DNA of 64,000 nucleotides, taken from NCBI RefSeq assembly GCF_000152985.1, contig NZ_CH672395.1, positions 3,383,823 through 3,447,822 of the forward strand, given 5' to 3'. How positions within the stretch are numbered: the first letter of the stretch is position 1; each line of letters begins with the position of its first letter. The position numbers and the translations under genes were made by a program. Shown here piece after piece: positions 35,194 through 42,964 of this stretch. The notes under the pieces are model-generated. The model did not search any database, was not told the origin of the DNA, and saw only the letters and a program-made list of their open reading frames with translations. The stretch comes from Leeuwenhoekiella blandensis MED217 (GTDB taxonomy: Bacteria > Bacteroidota > Bacteroidia > Flavobacteriales > Flavobacteriaceae).

Positions 35194-36198
35194 TTAGCTT
35201 TCTACGAACTCTAGTATCGATTCATTGAAAACTTCAGCATCTTTTAAAAACTGAAAGGCTATCGGTAAATAGTATAAGTGTGCTTTTTTAAGCTTTCCTT
35301 TTAAACGCATGTAATCCTTTTCGGTAGTAATGATGCATTCTTTTTTATCTAATGCTGCCAATTCCCTTTCAGAAAAGTTATGGTGATCACCATAAGCAAT
35401 ATGGTCATAATGCAATCCTTTCGCTGTCAAATATGCTAAAAAAGGTTCAGGCTTCGCAATACCGGTAACCACACTTATTTTTTGATCTGTCAATTGTAAC
35501 CAATCAATCTTCTGTGTGTCATCGTACAATTCCCCATAAGCTATGGTGCTAAAGAACACTTTAGCTTCAGCATATGCACTTATTTTCTCAGCGATTCTTT
35601 TTTGCGCTTCCAAACTCAAATCAGCAGGACACTTGGTCACAATGATCGCATGAGCCCTTTCGGCACCTGATCTTGATTCCCTAAGGTTTCCGGCAGGAAG
35701 TACCAGATCTTCATAAAAAAGATCATTAAACGCCGTGAGCATAATTAAAAAGCCAGGCTTCACTTTTCTATGCTGAAAAACATCATCTAAAATAACAACT
35801 TCTGGCTCTGGTTTTTTGAGACGTAATTTATCAATACCTGCTACACGACGCTCACAAACCGCAACGTGTACCTCAGGAAATTTCATTGCAAACTGAAGCG
35901 GCTCATCTCCCACCTCAACCGCTTTAGAATCTGAAGTTACATCACGGTATCCACTAGTCGTTCTGCCATAACCTCTGCTCAACGTAGCAAGGGTGTGTTT
36001 GTTCCTGAGTAAATTCAAAACATACTCGGTCATAGGAGTTTTTCCCGTACCGCCTACAGATAAATTCCCAATTCCTATTACAGGGAAATCATACGAGCGT
36101 GATTCAAAAATCTGCTTATCAAAAAGATAATTGCGCACACGAGTTACTCCATCATAAGGGACAGCAAAAGGCCAAAGTATTTTTCGCAATGTTCTCAC
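35194..36198 (-). CDS. lpxK: Tetraacyldisaccharide 4'-kinase
   Basis: Phosphorylates the lipid A precursor at the 4' position on the inner face of the inner membrane. The P-loop is IGNLSVGGTGKTPMTEY (around residues 42-58). Further family blocks are SRGYGRTTSGYRDV, DEPLQFAMKFPEVHVAVCERR and VILDDVFQHRKVKPG, with GNLRESRSG downstream. At 334 residues it has normal length. It complements kpsF and lptB elsewhere in the window in lipid A/LPS formation. Confidence 0.95.
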   Translation of the reverse strand: MRTLRKILWPFAVPYDGVTRVRNYLFDKQIFESRSYDFPVIGIGNLSVGGTGKTPMTEYVLNLLRNKHTLATLSRGYGRTTSGYRDVTSDSKAVEVGDEPLQFAMKFPEVHVAVCERRVAGIDKLRLKKPEPEVVILDDVFQHRKVKPGFLIMLTAFNDLFYEDLVLPAGNLRESRSGAERAHAIIVTKCPADLSLEAQKRIAEKISAYAEAKVFFSTIAYGELYDDTQKIDWLQLTDQKISVVTGIAKPEPFLAYLTAKGLHYDHIAYGDHHNFSERELAALDKKECIITTEKDYMRLKGKLKKAHLYYLPIAFQFLKDAEVFNESILEFVES

Positions 36199-36328
36199 AG
36201 CCCGAAGGTATTACTTTTCTTTAATAACGGTACCTTAATAAAAACTCGAAGTAGACTTTTATTTAATTTCCATAGTCATCCACACCTGCAATTTTTATCT
36301 TTAACGCTTTCTGAAAGACACAAAATCC

Positions 36329-37423
36329 ATGACTATAAAAGAGGTTACTCAGGCGATTGAAGAATTTGCACCACTGGCATACGCCGAAGATTTTGACAAT
36401 GTAGGACTACTACTAGGCGATCAAAACACCAAGCTTACCGGAGTGCTCGTCACACTCGATACACTGGAAAAAACCGTAGATGAGGCCATCTCAAAAAATT
36501 GCAATCTTATTGTGAGTTTTCATCCTATAATCTTTGGCGGACTTAAAAAAATAACCGGTAAAAATTATGTGGAACGTGTGGTACTCAAAGCCATTAAAAA
36601 CGAAATTGCCATTTATGCCATTCATACCGCGCTAGACAATATGCCACACGGTGTAAGCAAAGGCATGTGTGATGCTTTAGGTCTTAAAAACCGCAGTGTA
36701 TTAATTCCTAAATCTGGAGTCATCAAAAAACTCACCACGTATGTTCCTAAAAACGAAGTGATCTCGGTTCGCGAGGCCCTCTTTGCCGCCGGCGCAGGCA
36801 ACATAGGCAATTATGAGCAATGCAGTTTCAGTACAAAAGGCAAAGGTACTTTTAAAGGAAATGAGCAAAGCAATCCTACGGTAGGCAAAGCCGGAGAATT
36901 ACAAATAGAAAAAGAAGTTCAACTGAATGTAACCTTTGAAGCGCGGCTGCAATCAAGCATCCTCAAAACATTGTTTAACGCGCATTCTTATGAGGAAGTA
37001 GCCTACGAGATCACTACCTTAGACAACACCAATCAAAACATTGGTATGGGAATGCTTGGCGAACTAGAAACACCACAAGATGAACGTAGCTTTTTAGAAA
37101 ATGTAAAAAAAGTCTTTGATGCACAAGGCATTCGCCATTCGGCTTTAAGAGACAAACCTGTACAAAAAGTAGCCGTTTTAGGTGGAAGCGGAAGCTTTGC
37201 CATAGGAGCCGCAATGGCTTCGGGAGCAGATGCATTGATCACTGCAGATTTGAAATATCATCAGTTTTATCAAGCTGAAGGTCAACTTATTTTAGCAGAT
37301 ATAGGACATTATGAGAGTGAGCAATTCACAAAAAATATTCTGACTGACTATCTTACGAAAAAATTTACTAATTTTGCAGTCGTTTTATCAGACGAAAACA
37401 CCAATCCTATTAAGTATTTATAA
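36329..37423 (+). CDS. Nif3-like dinuclear metal-centre protein
   Basis: Conserved hexameric or toroidal protein of the NIF3/YbgI family that binds two metal ions. The N-terminal half has FDNVGLLLGD and VSFHPIIFGGLKKITG (metal-site His), and AIHTALDNMPHGVS. A central inserted PII-like domain (about residues 130-235) is present, as in the long bacterial form. The C-terminal half has VAVLGGSGSFAIG and DALITADLKYHQFYQA with DIGHYESEQ, which supply the other metal ligands. At 364 residues it is the three-part form. GTP cyclohydrolase type 1 activity has been claimed for some relatives; unproven here. The next gene follows after 1 base. Confidence 0.92.
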   Translation: MTIKEVTQAIEEFAPLAYAEDFDNVGLLLGDQNTKLTGVLVTLDTLEKTVDEAISKNCNLIVSFHPIIFGGLKKITGKNYVERVVLKAIKNEIAIYAIHTALDNMPHGVSKGMCDALGLKNRSVLIPKSGVIKKLTTYVPKNEVISVREALFAAGAGNIGNYEQCSFSTKGKGTFKGNEQSNPTVGKAGELQIEKEVQLNVTFEARLQSSILKTLFNAHSYEEVAYEITTLDNTNQNIGMGMLGELETPQDERSFLENVKKVFDAQGIRHSALRDKPVQKVAVLGGSGSFAIGAAMASGADALITADLKYHQFYQAEGQLILADIGHYESEQFTKNILTDYLTKKFTNFAVVLSDENTNPIKYL

Positions 37424-37424
37424 T

Positions 37425-38204
37425 ATGGCAAAAAAGACCGAAGCAACTGTTGAAGAAAAACTCAGAGCATTATATGATCTGCAGTTGATACACGCTCGCG
37501 TTGACACCATTCGCAATGTGCGTGGTGAGCTTCCTTTAGAAGTAGAAGACCTTGAAGATGAAGTTGCAGGATTAAATACCCGACTTGACAAATTAGGTGG
37601 TGAGTTAAGCTTGATCGATGATCAGATTAAAGCGAAAAAAATCCTTATTGAAGACGCTAAAGCAGCTATCAAGAAATATTCTGAGCAGCAAAAAAATGTG
37701 CGTAACAATAGAGAGTACAACTCACTTAGCAAAGAGATTGAATTTCAAGAATTAGAAATTCAACTTGCTGAAAAGAATATTAGAGAATTTCGTGCTCAAA
37801 TCGAGCAGAAAAACGAAGTGATCAACACTACAAAAGAACGTCTTGAGGAGCGCCAAAAGCACCTTAAACACAAGAAAGACGAGCTTGATGAAATCTTAGC
37901 AGAAACTGAAAAAGAGGAGCAAGCGCTTCTTGAAAAAGGAGAAGCTTATGAGGAGCAAATCGATGAGCGTCTGGTAAAAGCTTACAAGCGTATTCGCTCT
38001 AATGTGCGTAATGGTCTTGCAGTAGTAGCAATCGAGCGTGGAGCTTCAGGAGGATCCTTCTTTACGATACCACCGCAGGTACAAGTAGAGATCGCCGGTC
38101 GCAAAAAAATCATTACCGATGAGCACAGTGGTCGTATTCTTGTTGACGAAGAACTAGCTAAAGAAGAAGCAGAAAAAATGGAAGCAATTTTCGCAAAATT
38201 GTAA
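37425..38204 (+). CDS. Coiled-coil protein of the zf-RING_7/COG1579 family without the zinc cysteines
   Basis: A 259-residue mostly coiled-coil protein (residues about 35-185; repeated E/K/L-rich heptads). The C-terminal block (GGSFFTIPPQVQVEIAGRKK; EHSGRILVDEE) corresponds to the zinc-ribbon region of COG1579 proteins, but no CxxC pairs are present in the whole chain. Relatives are predicted nucleic-acid-binding proteins, often next to Nif3-like genes as here (1 base apart). ATG at 37425 was chosen; an in-frame upstream start at 37374 would overlap the Nif3 gene. Terminator follows. Confidence 0.85.
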   Translation: MAKKTEATVEEKLRALYDLQLIHARVDTIRNVRGELPLEVEDLEDEVAGLNTRLDKLGGELSLIDDQIKAKKILIEDAKAAIKKYSEQQKNVRNNREYNSLSKEIEFQELEIQLAEKNIREFRAQIEQKNEVINTTKERLEERQKHLKHKKDELDEILAETEKEEQALLEKGEAYEEQIDERLVKAYKRIRSNVRNGLAVVAIERGASGGSFFTIPPQVQVEIAGRKKIITDEHSGRILVDEELAKEEAEKMEAIFAKL

Positions 38205-38225
38205 TCTTTTTCTAAGATATATTTG

Positions 38226-38255
38226 AAAAGCTCCGTTTTTACGGGGCTTTTTTTT
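38226..38255 (+). terminator. Rho-independent terminator abutting repeat copy D
   Basis: Stem AAAAGCTCCGT / ACGGGGCTTTT with one wobble pair and a 4-nt loop, followed by a long T run in which the repeat begins. Confidence 0.85.
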
Positions 38256-38347
38256 ATTGCTCCCATCAAAAGGGTATAATACCTGAAGACAGGGCTCCAG
38301 ATACAAAGTTGTTATCAACAAATGCCTTCTAAGCCCGCTACTGTCAG
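38248..38347 (+). repeat. Interspersed structured repeat, copy D (divergent)
   Basis: Starts in the terminator T run with TTTTTATTGCTCCC, then ATCAAAAGGGTATAATACC, and continues with AAAGTTGTTATCAACAAATG, which aligns to the AAATTCGTTTCCAACCAATG block of copy A. The last third is poorly conserved. It lies between the coiled-coil gene and msrA. Confidence 0.55.
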
Positions 38348-38406
38348 CCGGAAAGACTCGTTTCAATATAGCTTACAGACCAGTTTAACAGCCTCTTAGG
38401 AGAGTC

Positions 38407-38445
38407 GCGTGGTTCTTCTCCTTAACTTTAAAAGAAAAACCACGC
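38407..38445 (+). promoter_or_regulatory. Strong hairpin ending one base before the msrA start codon
   Basis: GCGTGGTTCTTCT (38407-38419) pairs with AGAAAAACCACGC (38433-38445) with a single mismatch, enclosing a 13-nt loop. The msrA ATG is at 38447. There is no T run after the stem, so it is not a terminator; it would lie over the ribosome-binding region of the mRNA or mark a protein-binding palindrome. Confidence 0.6.
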
Positions 38446-38446
38446 T

Positions 38447-39112
38447 ATGCGATTCATTACCGGGCTATTATTGCTATTACTTTTCTTCTCGAATTGTAAA
38501 AATTCTGAGCCCTCTGACTATGAGCAAAAAATGGCGCAACTTGATCCTGTACAAACGAAACCCATAGATGGTTACCAACGCGCCTACTTTGCCAGCGGTT
38601 GTTTCTGGTGTGTAGAAGCTATTTTTGAAAGTATAAAAGGAGTCCAAGAAGCTGTAAGCGGTTACAGCGGTGGGTTTAAAGAAAATCCTACATACAAGCA
38701 AGTGAGTTATGGTAAAACCCAACACGCAGAAGCTGTTGAGGTGTTTTACAATCCAGAAATGGTAAGCTTCCGCAATTTAGTTCTTGCTTTTTTTGGTTCG
38801 CACGATCCTACCAGCCTCAACCGGCAAGGCCCTGACAAGGGCAAACAATACCGCTCTATTGTATTCTACCAAAATGAAAAAGAAAAGAAAATCATTGACA
38901 GTATCATAAAAGAACTTGATGAAACCGTTTATGACGGAGCTATTGTAACCCAGGTTTTACCCTTTCAAAAATTCTGGGAAGCCGAAGCCTACCATCAGGA
39001 TTATGAGCGCAAGAATCCGAATGACCCTTACATTAGAGGCGTTTCTCTCCCACGACTTAATCGTTTCAAAAAGCAATTCCCTGAACTTTTAAAAGACAAT
39101 GAACATCTATGA
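38447..39112 (+). CDS. msrA: Peptide-methionine (S)-S-oxide reductase, lipoprotein form
   Basis: Repairs methionine-S-sulfoxide in proteins. The catalytic motif is YFASGCFWCVEAIFES, with the nucleophilic Cys in GCFWC (around residue 51). Further blocks are VSGYSGG, YGKTQHAEAVEV, FFGSHDPTSLNRQGPDKGKQ and HQDYERKNP. The N-terminus is a lipoprotein signal (FITGLLLLLLFFSNCKN), so the enzyme should act in the periplasm on envelope proteins. No MsrB domain is fused. The DUF4174 gene overlaps its stop by four bases (ATGA), indicating co-translation. Confidence 0.95.
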   Translation: MRFITGLLLLLLFFSNCKNSEPSDYEQKMAQLDPVQTKPIDGYQRAYFASGCFWCVEAIFESIKGVQEAVSGYSGGFKENPTYKQVSYGKTQHAEAVEVFYNPEMVSFRNLVLAFFGSHDPTSLNRQGPDKGKQYRSIVFYQNEKEKKIIDSIIKELDETVYDGAIVTQVLPFQKFWEAEAYHQDYERKNPNDPYIRGVSLPRLNRFKKQFPELLKDNEHL

Positions 39113-39543
39113 AAAGAATAGCCAACCTCGCTCTGATTCTATTTTCAATTTCAGCTTCGGCACAAGAAGATTTCGCAAAATATAAATGGCGTAATCGTAT
39201 CGTTGTCCTCTCAACTCAAGATCTTACTTCAGAAAAATTCATTTCGCAATGGGAGCGCGTTAAAAGTTCGCCTAAAAAACTCGACGACCGAAACATTCTC
39301 TTATTTGCACTCGCAAAAGGACGCATCTATGATAAAGATCTCAAAGCACTTTCAGGATTTCACGTAAGCCCACTTAGAAAACGCTATGACATTCCTACCA
39401 ATTTTGAAGGCTTTACCCTAATCGGAAAAGATGGTGGCGTCAAGATGCAGAAAAATGTTCCATTTGATGTTGTTGCCATTTTTGAAACCATAGACAACAT
39501 GCCTATGCGCCAGAGAGAAATGCGTGAAAATCTAGATGATTGA
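39109..39543 (+). CDS. DUF4174-family exported protein
   Basis: A 144-residue protein with a signal peptide (IANLALILFSISASAQED). The mature part begins YKWRNRIVVLSTQDL and contains FTLIGKDGGVKMQKN, both typical of DUF4174, a thioredoxin-like fold without the CxxC. A redox-partner or stress role is guessed from the fold and the coupling to msrA; no activity is known. Confidence 0.85.
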   Translation: MKRIANLALILFSISASAQEDFAKYKWRNRIVVLSTQDLTSEKFISQWERVKSSPKKLDDRNILLFALAKGRIYDKDLKALSGFHVSPLRKRYDIPTNFEGFTLIGKDGGVKMQKNVPFDVVAIFETIDNMPMRQREMRENLDD

Positions 39544-39680
39544 TTCACTAGTCGCGCTTTCAATTCCTATTTTATAAAACGTTTAACAAGCTTATTTGTT
39601 AGGCTTTACGAATCTTTAGGACAAAAATCTAGTATATAGCACGATTGACTTATCAATCGCTAAATTGAAAAAGAAAAATT

Positions 39681-40793
39681 ATGAAAACTGATCAACCTTT
39701 ATTACAATCATTTAAACTTGGAGCAACAACACTGAAGAATCGTGTGGTTATGGCTCCTATGACACGTAGTCGTGCAGACAATCCCGGCAATGTTCCTACA
39801 GAGATGCACGTCGAATATTATACCCAAAGAGCCAGTGCCGGATTGATCATTACTGAAGGATCACAAGTGTCTGAGCAAGCTGTAGGCTACATTCACACTC
39901 CCGGAATTCATACCGCTGAGCAAGTTGCAGGATGGAAAAAAGTTGTAGATGCAGTACATTCCGAAGGCGGTAAAATATTCATCCAGTTGTGGCACGTGGG
40001 CCGAATGTCACATCCTGATTTTCACAACGGAGAAAAACCATTGGCACCAAGTGCAGTAAACCCAAATGCAAAAGCATACACTCCAGAAGGCTTTAAAGAA
40101 ACTGAAGAGCCCAGAGCAATGACGCTGGAGGAAATCAAACAAACTCAGGAAGATTTTGTAAACGCTGCAAAAAATGCTATAGAAGCAGGCTTTGACGGGG
40201 TCGAAATACACAGCTCTAATGGCTATTTATTTCATCAATTTTTTAATAAGAACGCAAATGTACGAACTGATGACTATGGCGGAAGCATAGAAAACAGAGT
40301 TCGTTTTTTCTTTGAAACTCTAGACAAGGTAAAAGAAGTACTTCCTGAAAATAAAATTGGAGTGCGCTTAAATCCATCGCTAAATGGAGTATTTGGAATC
40401 GAAGCTACCGAAGAAACCATCCCAACGTTTGATCATATCGTAGAACGTTTGAACAACTACGATTTAGCCTATTTACACTTATCTGAACCCTTTACAGATG
40501 TTAGCGATATTGACTATCTAGAAACTGAGATCGCAAAGCATTATCGTCCTAAATATCACGGTAACCTGATGATCAATGCAAACTTTGATCAAGAAAGCGG
40601 AAATAAAGTAATAGAAGAAGGAAATGCAGACTTGGTCGCTTTTGGAAAATTATTTATCTCGAATCCAGATCTGGTAGAACGTTTTGCAATGAATGCTCCT
40701 ATGGCAGACTGGGATGAAGATACGTTCTACACCCAGGGAGAAAAAGGATATACCGATTATCCCACGTATAAAGCAGAACAGCAGGAAGCATAG
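39681..40793 (+). CDS. Alkene reductase, old yellow enzyme family
   Basis: FMN-dependent NAD(P)H:enone oxidoreductase of the NemA/OYE class. FMN-site and active-site features are VVMAPMTRSRADNPGNVPTE, SQLWH-type IFIQLWHVGRMSHPDF, GFDGVEIHSSNGYLFHQFF and RTDDYGGSIENRVRF. The H-S-S-N pair supplies the usual H/N substrate ligands. At 370 residues it is full length. Physiological substrate unknown; relatives reduce nitro-esters, enones and quinones. A 92-base region separates it from the flavin-reductase gene, which has its own regulatory features. Confidence 0.93.
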   Translation: MKTDQPLLQSFKLGATTLKNRVVMAPMTRSRADNPGNVPTEMHVEYYTQRASAGLIITEGSQVSEQAVGYIHTPGIHTAEQVAGWKKVVDAVHSEGGKIFIQLWHVGRMSHPDFHNGEKPLAPSAVNPNAKAYTPEGFKETEEPRAMTLEEIKQTQEDFVNAAKNAIEAGFDGVEIHSSNGYLFHQFFNKNANVRTDDYGGSIENRVRFFFETLDKVKEVLPENKIGVRLNPSLNGVFGIEATEETIPTFDHIVERLNNYDLAYLHLSEPFTDVSDIDYLETEIAKHYRPKYHGNLMINANFDQESGNKVIEEGNADLVAFGKLFISNPDLVERFAMNAPMADWDEDTFYTQGEKGYTDYPTYKAEQQEA

Positions 40794-40813
40794 ACTTTTA
40801 AAATTTTGTTATT

Positions 40814-40846
40814 TTGTTTAATGTTAACAGCATTAAGATTAAACAA
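40814..40846 (+). promoter_or_regulatory. Overlapping palindromes before the flavin reductase-photolyase operon (candidate operator)
   Basis: TTGTTTAAT (40814-40822) and ATTAAACAA (40838-40846) form a perfect 9-bp inverted repeat with a 15-base spacer. Inside it TTAATG (40818-40823) and CATTAA (40831-40836) form a second perfect inverted repeat with a shifted centre. The arrangement fits a dimeric regulator site; light-responsive MerR-type regulators are one possibility, inferred only from the genes downstream. Confidence 0.55.
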
Positions 40847-40857
40847 ATCATATTTTT

Positions 40858-40885
40858 AGGGTGAGTTAATTCTTACCCTTTTTTT
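40858..40885 (+). promoter_or_regulatory. Terminator-like hairpin directly before the flavin reductase ATG
   Basis: AGGGTGAG and CTTACCCT pair (one wobble) around TTAATT and are followed by seven T and the ATG at 40886. It may be the terminator of the upstream reductase gene, but because the candidate operator lies upstream of it, it could also act as an attenuator. Confidence 0.5.
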
Positions 40886-41533
40886 ATGAGACATTATACA
40901 GCAGAGCAAATAGCAGAATTGCCTTCAAAATACCGTGCGCACTTTATAAACAGTTGTACGGGATTCAAGTCTGCTAATCTTTTAGGGAGTATTTCAGAAG
41001 ACGGAATCACGAATGTTGCCATCTTTAGTTCGGTTACCCATTTGGGCAGCAACCCGCCCCTACTTGGCTTTATTTTACGCCCAACTACTGTAGATCGCAA
41101 CACCTATGAAAATCTCAAAAAGACAGGAGTTTTTACGGTAAACCACGTAAATCAAAATTTCATAAAAGAAGCGCATAAAACTTCAGCAAAATATGATGGT
41201 ACAGTTTCAGAGTTTGACAAAACCTTATTAAACGAAGAATACCTCGATGACTTTAAAGCGCCTTATGTGCAACAGAGCAGAATCAAATTAGGATGCACTT
41301 TTGAGAATGAATATTTTATCAAAGAAAATGATTGTCATTTTATAATTGGCAGAATCCAGCATATTTATGTAGATCGTGAAATTCAGGCAGAAGATGGCTG
41401 GCTCAATCTAGAACGTGCTCAAACGGTTTGTATCGACGGGCTAGACGGGTATGCACTTCCTCAAATCCTGAACCGTTTTACCTACGCACAACCTGACCAA
41501 CCTGTAAATTCAATTAAGGACCTTGGCTCATAA
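40886..41533 (+). CDS. Flavin reductase-like FMN-binding protein
   Basis: A 215-residue split-barrel flavoprotein related to FMN-dependent flavin reductases (DIM6/NTAB). Characteristic segments are [37 protein letters not shown] (read in parts), [18 protein letters not shown] and [15 protein letters not shown]. It probably binds FMN and uses NAD(P)H, and its place directly before two photolyase-type genes suggests it may supply or reduce their flavin. That is inference from position. The DUF2256 gene starts inside its last 11 bases. Confidence 0.85.
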   Translation: MRHYTAEQIAELPSKYRAHFINSCTGFKSANLLGSISEDGITNVAIFSSVTHLGSNPPLLGFILRPTTVDRNTYENLKKTGVFTVNHVNQNFIKEAHKTSAKYDGTVSEFDKTLLNEEYLDDFKAPYVQQSRIKLGCTFENEYFIKENDCHFIIGRIQHIYVDREIQAEDGWLNLERAQTVCIDGLDGYALPQILNRFTYAQPDQPVNSIKDLGS

Positions 41534-41663
41534 AAAAGCAAACCTTCCGGAAAAAATTTGTGCCGTTTGTAAAAAGCCATTCACATGGCGCAAAAAGTGG
41601 GAGAAGAATTGGGATGATGTTAAATACTGCAGTGAACGCTGCAGAAGAACTAAAAACGTATGA
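41523..41663 (+). CDS. DUF2256-family small zinc-finger-like protein
   Basis: A 46-residue protein starting at TTG 41523 ([11 protein letters not shown]...) that overlaps the flavin reductase stop by 11 bases and the cryptochrome start by four (ATGA). It has two cysteine pairs, [14 protein letters not shown] and YCSERCRR, the hallmark of DUF2256. The family is regularly found beside DASH cryptochrome and photolyase genes; its function is unknown. Zn binding by the four Cys is likely. It is short enough to be missed in routine annotation. Confidence 0.88.
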   Translation: MAHKKANLPEKICAVCKKPFTWRKKWEKNWDDVKYCSERCRRTKNV

Positions 41664-42958
41664 ATAATCTGGTTTGGTTTAGAAATGATTTACGCGTAAA
41701 AGACAACACGAGCCTATTCAAGGCTAGTAAAAATGCCAATCTACTTGCAGCTGTTTACTGTTTTGACCCCAGACAATTTCAAGAAGATCAATTCGGTTTT
41801 AAAAAGACCGAACGTTTTCGCGCACAATTTTTAATTGAAACGGTTACCGAGTTACGAGAACATCTCGCCGAGTTGAATATCCCCATATTTGTTTACAACG
41901 AGCAACCGGAAGACATTCTTCCGCAGTTGATAGAACGCTTACAAATAGATCAGCTCTTCTTTCAAGAAGAATGGACCTCTGAAGAACAGGAAGTCACTAG
42001 AAAGGTGAAAGAATCGTGTTCCGCATCGGTTAAATTTACCGAAAGTTATGATCAATTTCTCATTCATCCTGAAGACCTTCCATATAAATCCATTGAAGCA
42101 ATTCCTAACGTATTTACGCAATGGCGCAAAAAATGCGAGAAAAACTTAAATATCAGAAAGGAAGTTTCGATTACTGAATTTCCGCAAACGAACTTTGAAG
42201 AAAATTCAACTTCGATTCCTACACTTCAGGATTTAAATCTAGAAAGTTTTACGCCAGATCATAGATCCGCATTTCCTTTTAAAGGTGGAGAACAACAAGC
42301 ATTAAACCGAATTGAAGACTATTTCTGGCAGACCAGAAAACTCGCGGTTTATAAGAAAACACGTAACGGACTTACCGGAAAAAACTACAGCTCAAAACTT
42401 TCGGCCTGGCTGGCAAACGGAGGCATTTCAGCACGTACCATTTACTGGAAAATAAAAGCTTTTGAACAAGAGGAAACCAAAAATGAAAGTACTTATTGGC
42501 TCTTTTTTGAATTGATGTGGCGCGATTTCTTCAAATACATTTCCTTAAAATACGGTGATCAAATTTTTAAGATCGGTGGAATTCTGGAGAAAGACTACGA
42601 TTGGAAAACCAACAAAGCCGCAAAAAAAGAATGGATCAATGGCCAGACAAAATATGATTTTGTAAATGCCAATATGAAAGAAATTGCTGCTACCGGCTGG
42701 ATGAGCAACCGGGGCCGCCAGAATGTTGCGAGTTACTGGGCAAAAGAATTACAACAGGATTGGCGTATAGGCGCAGCCTATTTTGAGAGTATGTTGATCG
42801 ATTATGATGTGCACAGCAATTACGGCAATTGGATGTACAACAGCGGCGTTGGCAATGATCCTCGAGATAGAAAATTCAATATTAAAAGTCAGGCAGAGCG
42901 CTATGATGGTGATGGGAAATTCCGCAGACTTTGGCTTCAGGAGTCGCTTTTTGATTAA
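41660..42958 (+). CDS. DASH-type cryptochrome
   Basis: Blue-light flavoprotein of the photolyase superfamily; DASH members repair cyclobutane dimers, best in single-stranded DNA. The N-terminal alpha/beta antenna domain begins [17 protein letters not shown]. The FAD domain has [56 protein letters not shown] and [20 protein letters not shown], all DASH-typical. At 432 residues it is the expected size without a C-terminal extension. It is coupled to the DUF2256 gene by an ATGA overlap and followed 6 bases later by a second photolyase-family gene. Confidence 0.94.
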   Translation: MNNLVWFRNDLRVKDNTSLFKASKNANLLAAVYCFDPRQFQEDQFGFKKTERFRAQFLIETVTELREHLAELNIPIFVYNEQPEDILPQLIERLQIDQLFFQEEWTSEEQEVTRKVKESCSASVKFTESYDQFLIHPEDLPYKSIEAIPNVFTQWRKKCEKNLNIRKEVSITEFPQTNFEENSTSIPTLQDLNLESFTPDHRSAFPFKGGEQQALNRIEDYFWQTRKLAVYKKTRNGLTGKNYSSKLSAWLANGGISARTIYWKIKAFEQEETKNESTYWLFFELMWRDFFKYISLKYGDQIFKIGGILEKDYDWKTNKAAKKEWINGQTKYDFVNANMKEIAATGWMSNRGRQNVASYWAKELQQDWRIGAAYFESMLIDYDVHSNYGNWMYNSGVGNDPRDRKFNIKSQAERYDGDGKFRRLWLQESLFD

Positions 42959-42964
42959 AAAAAT

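Noticed and set aside
38328-38360. Cobalamin-riboswitch-like core CCCGCTACTGTCA upstream of msrA
   Set aside because: The motif resembles the conserved CCCGCnACTGTnA segment, but the preceding GGTGnAAnTCC element and the downstream B12 box are absent, and msrA is not a usual target. More likely chance within the divergent end of repeat copy D.
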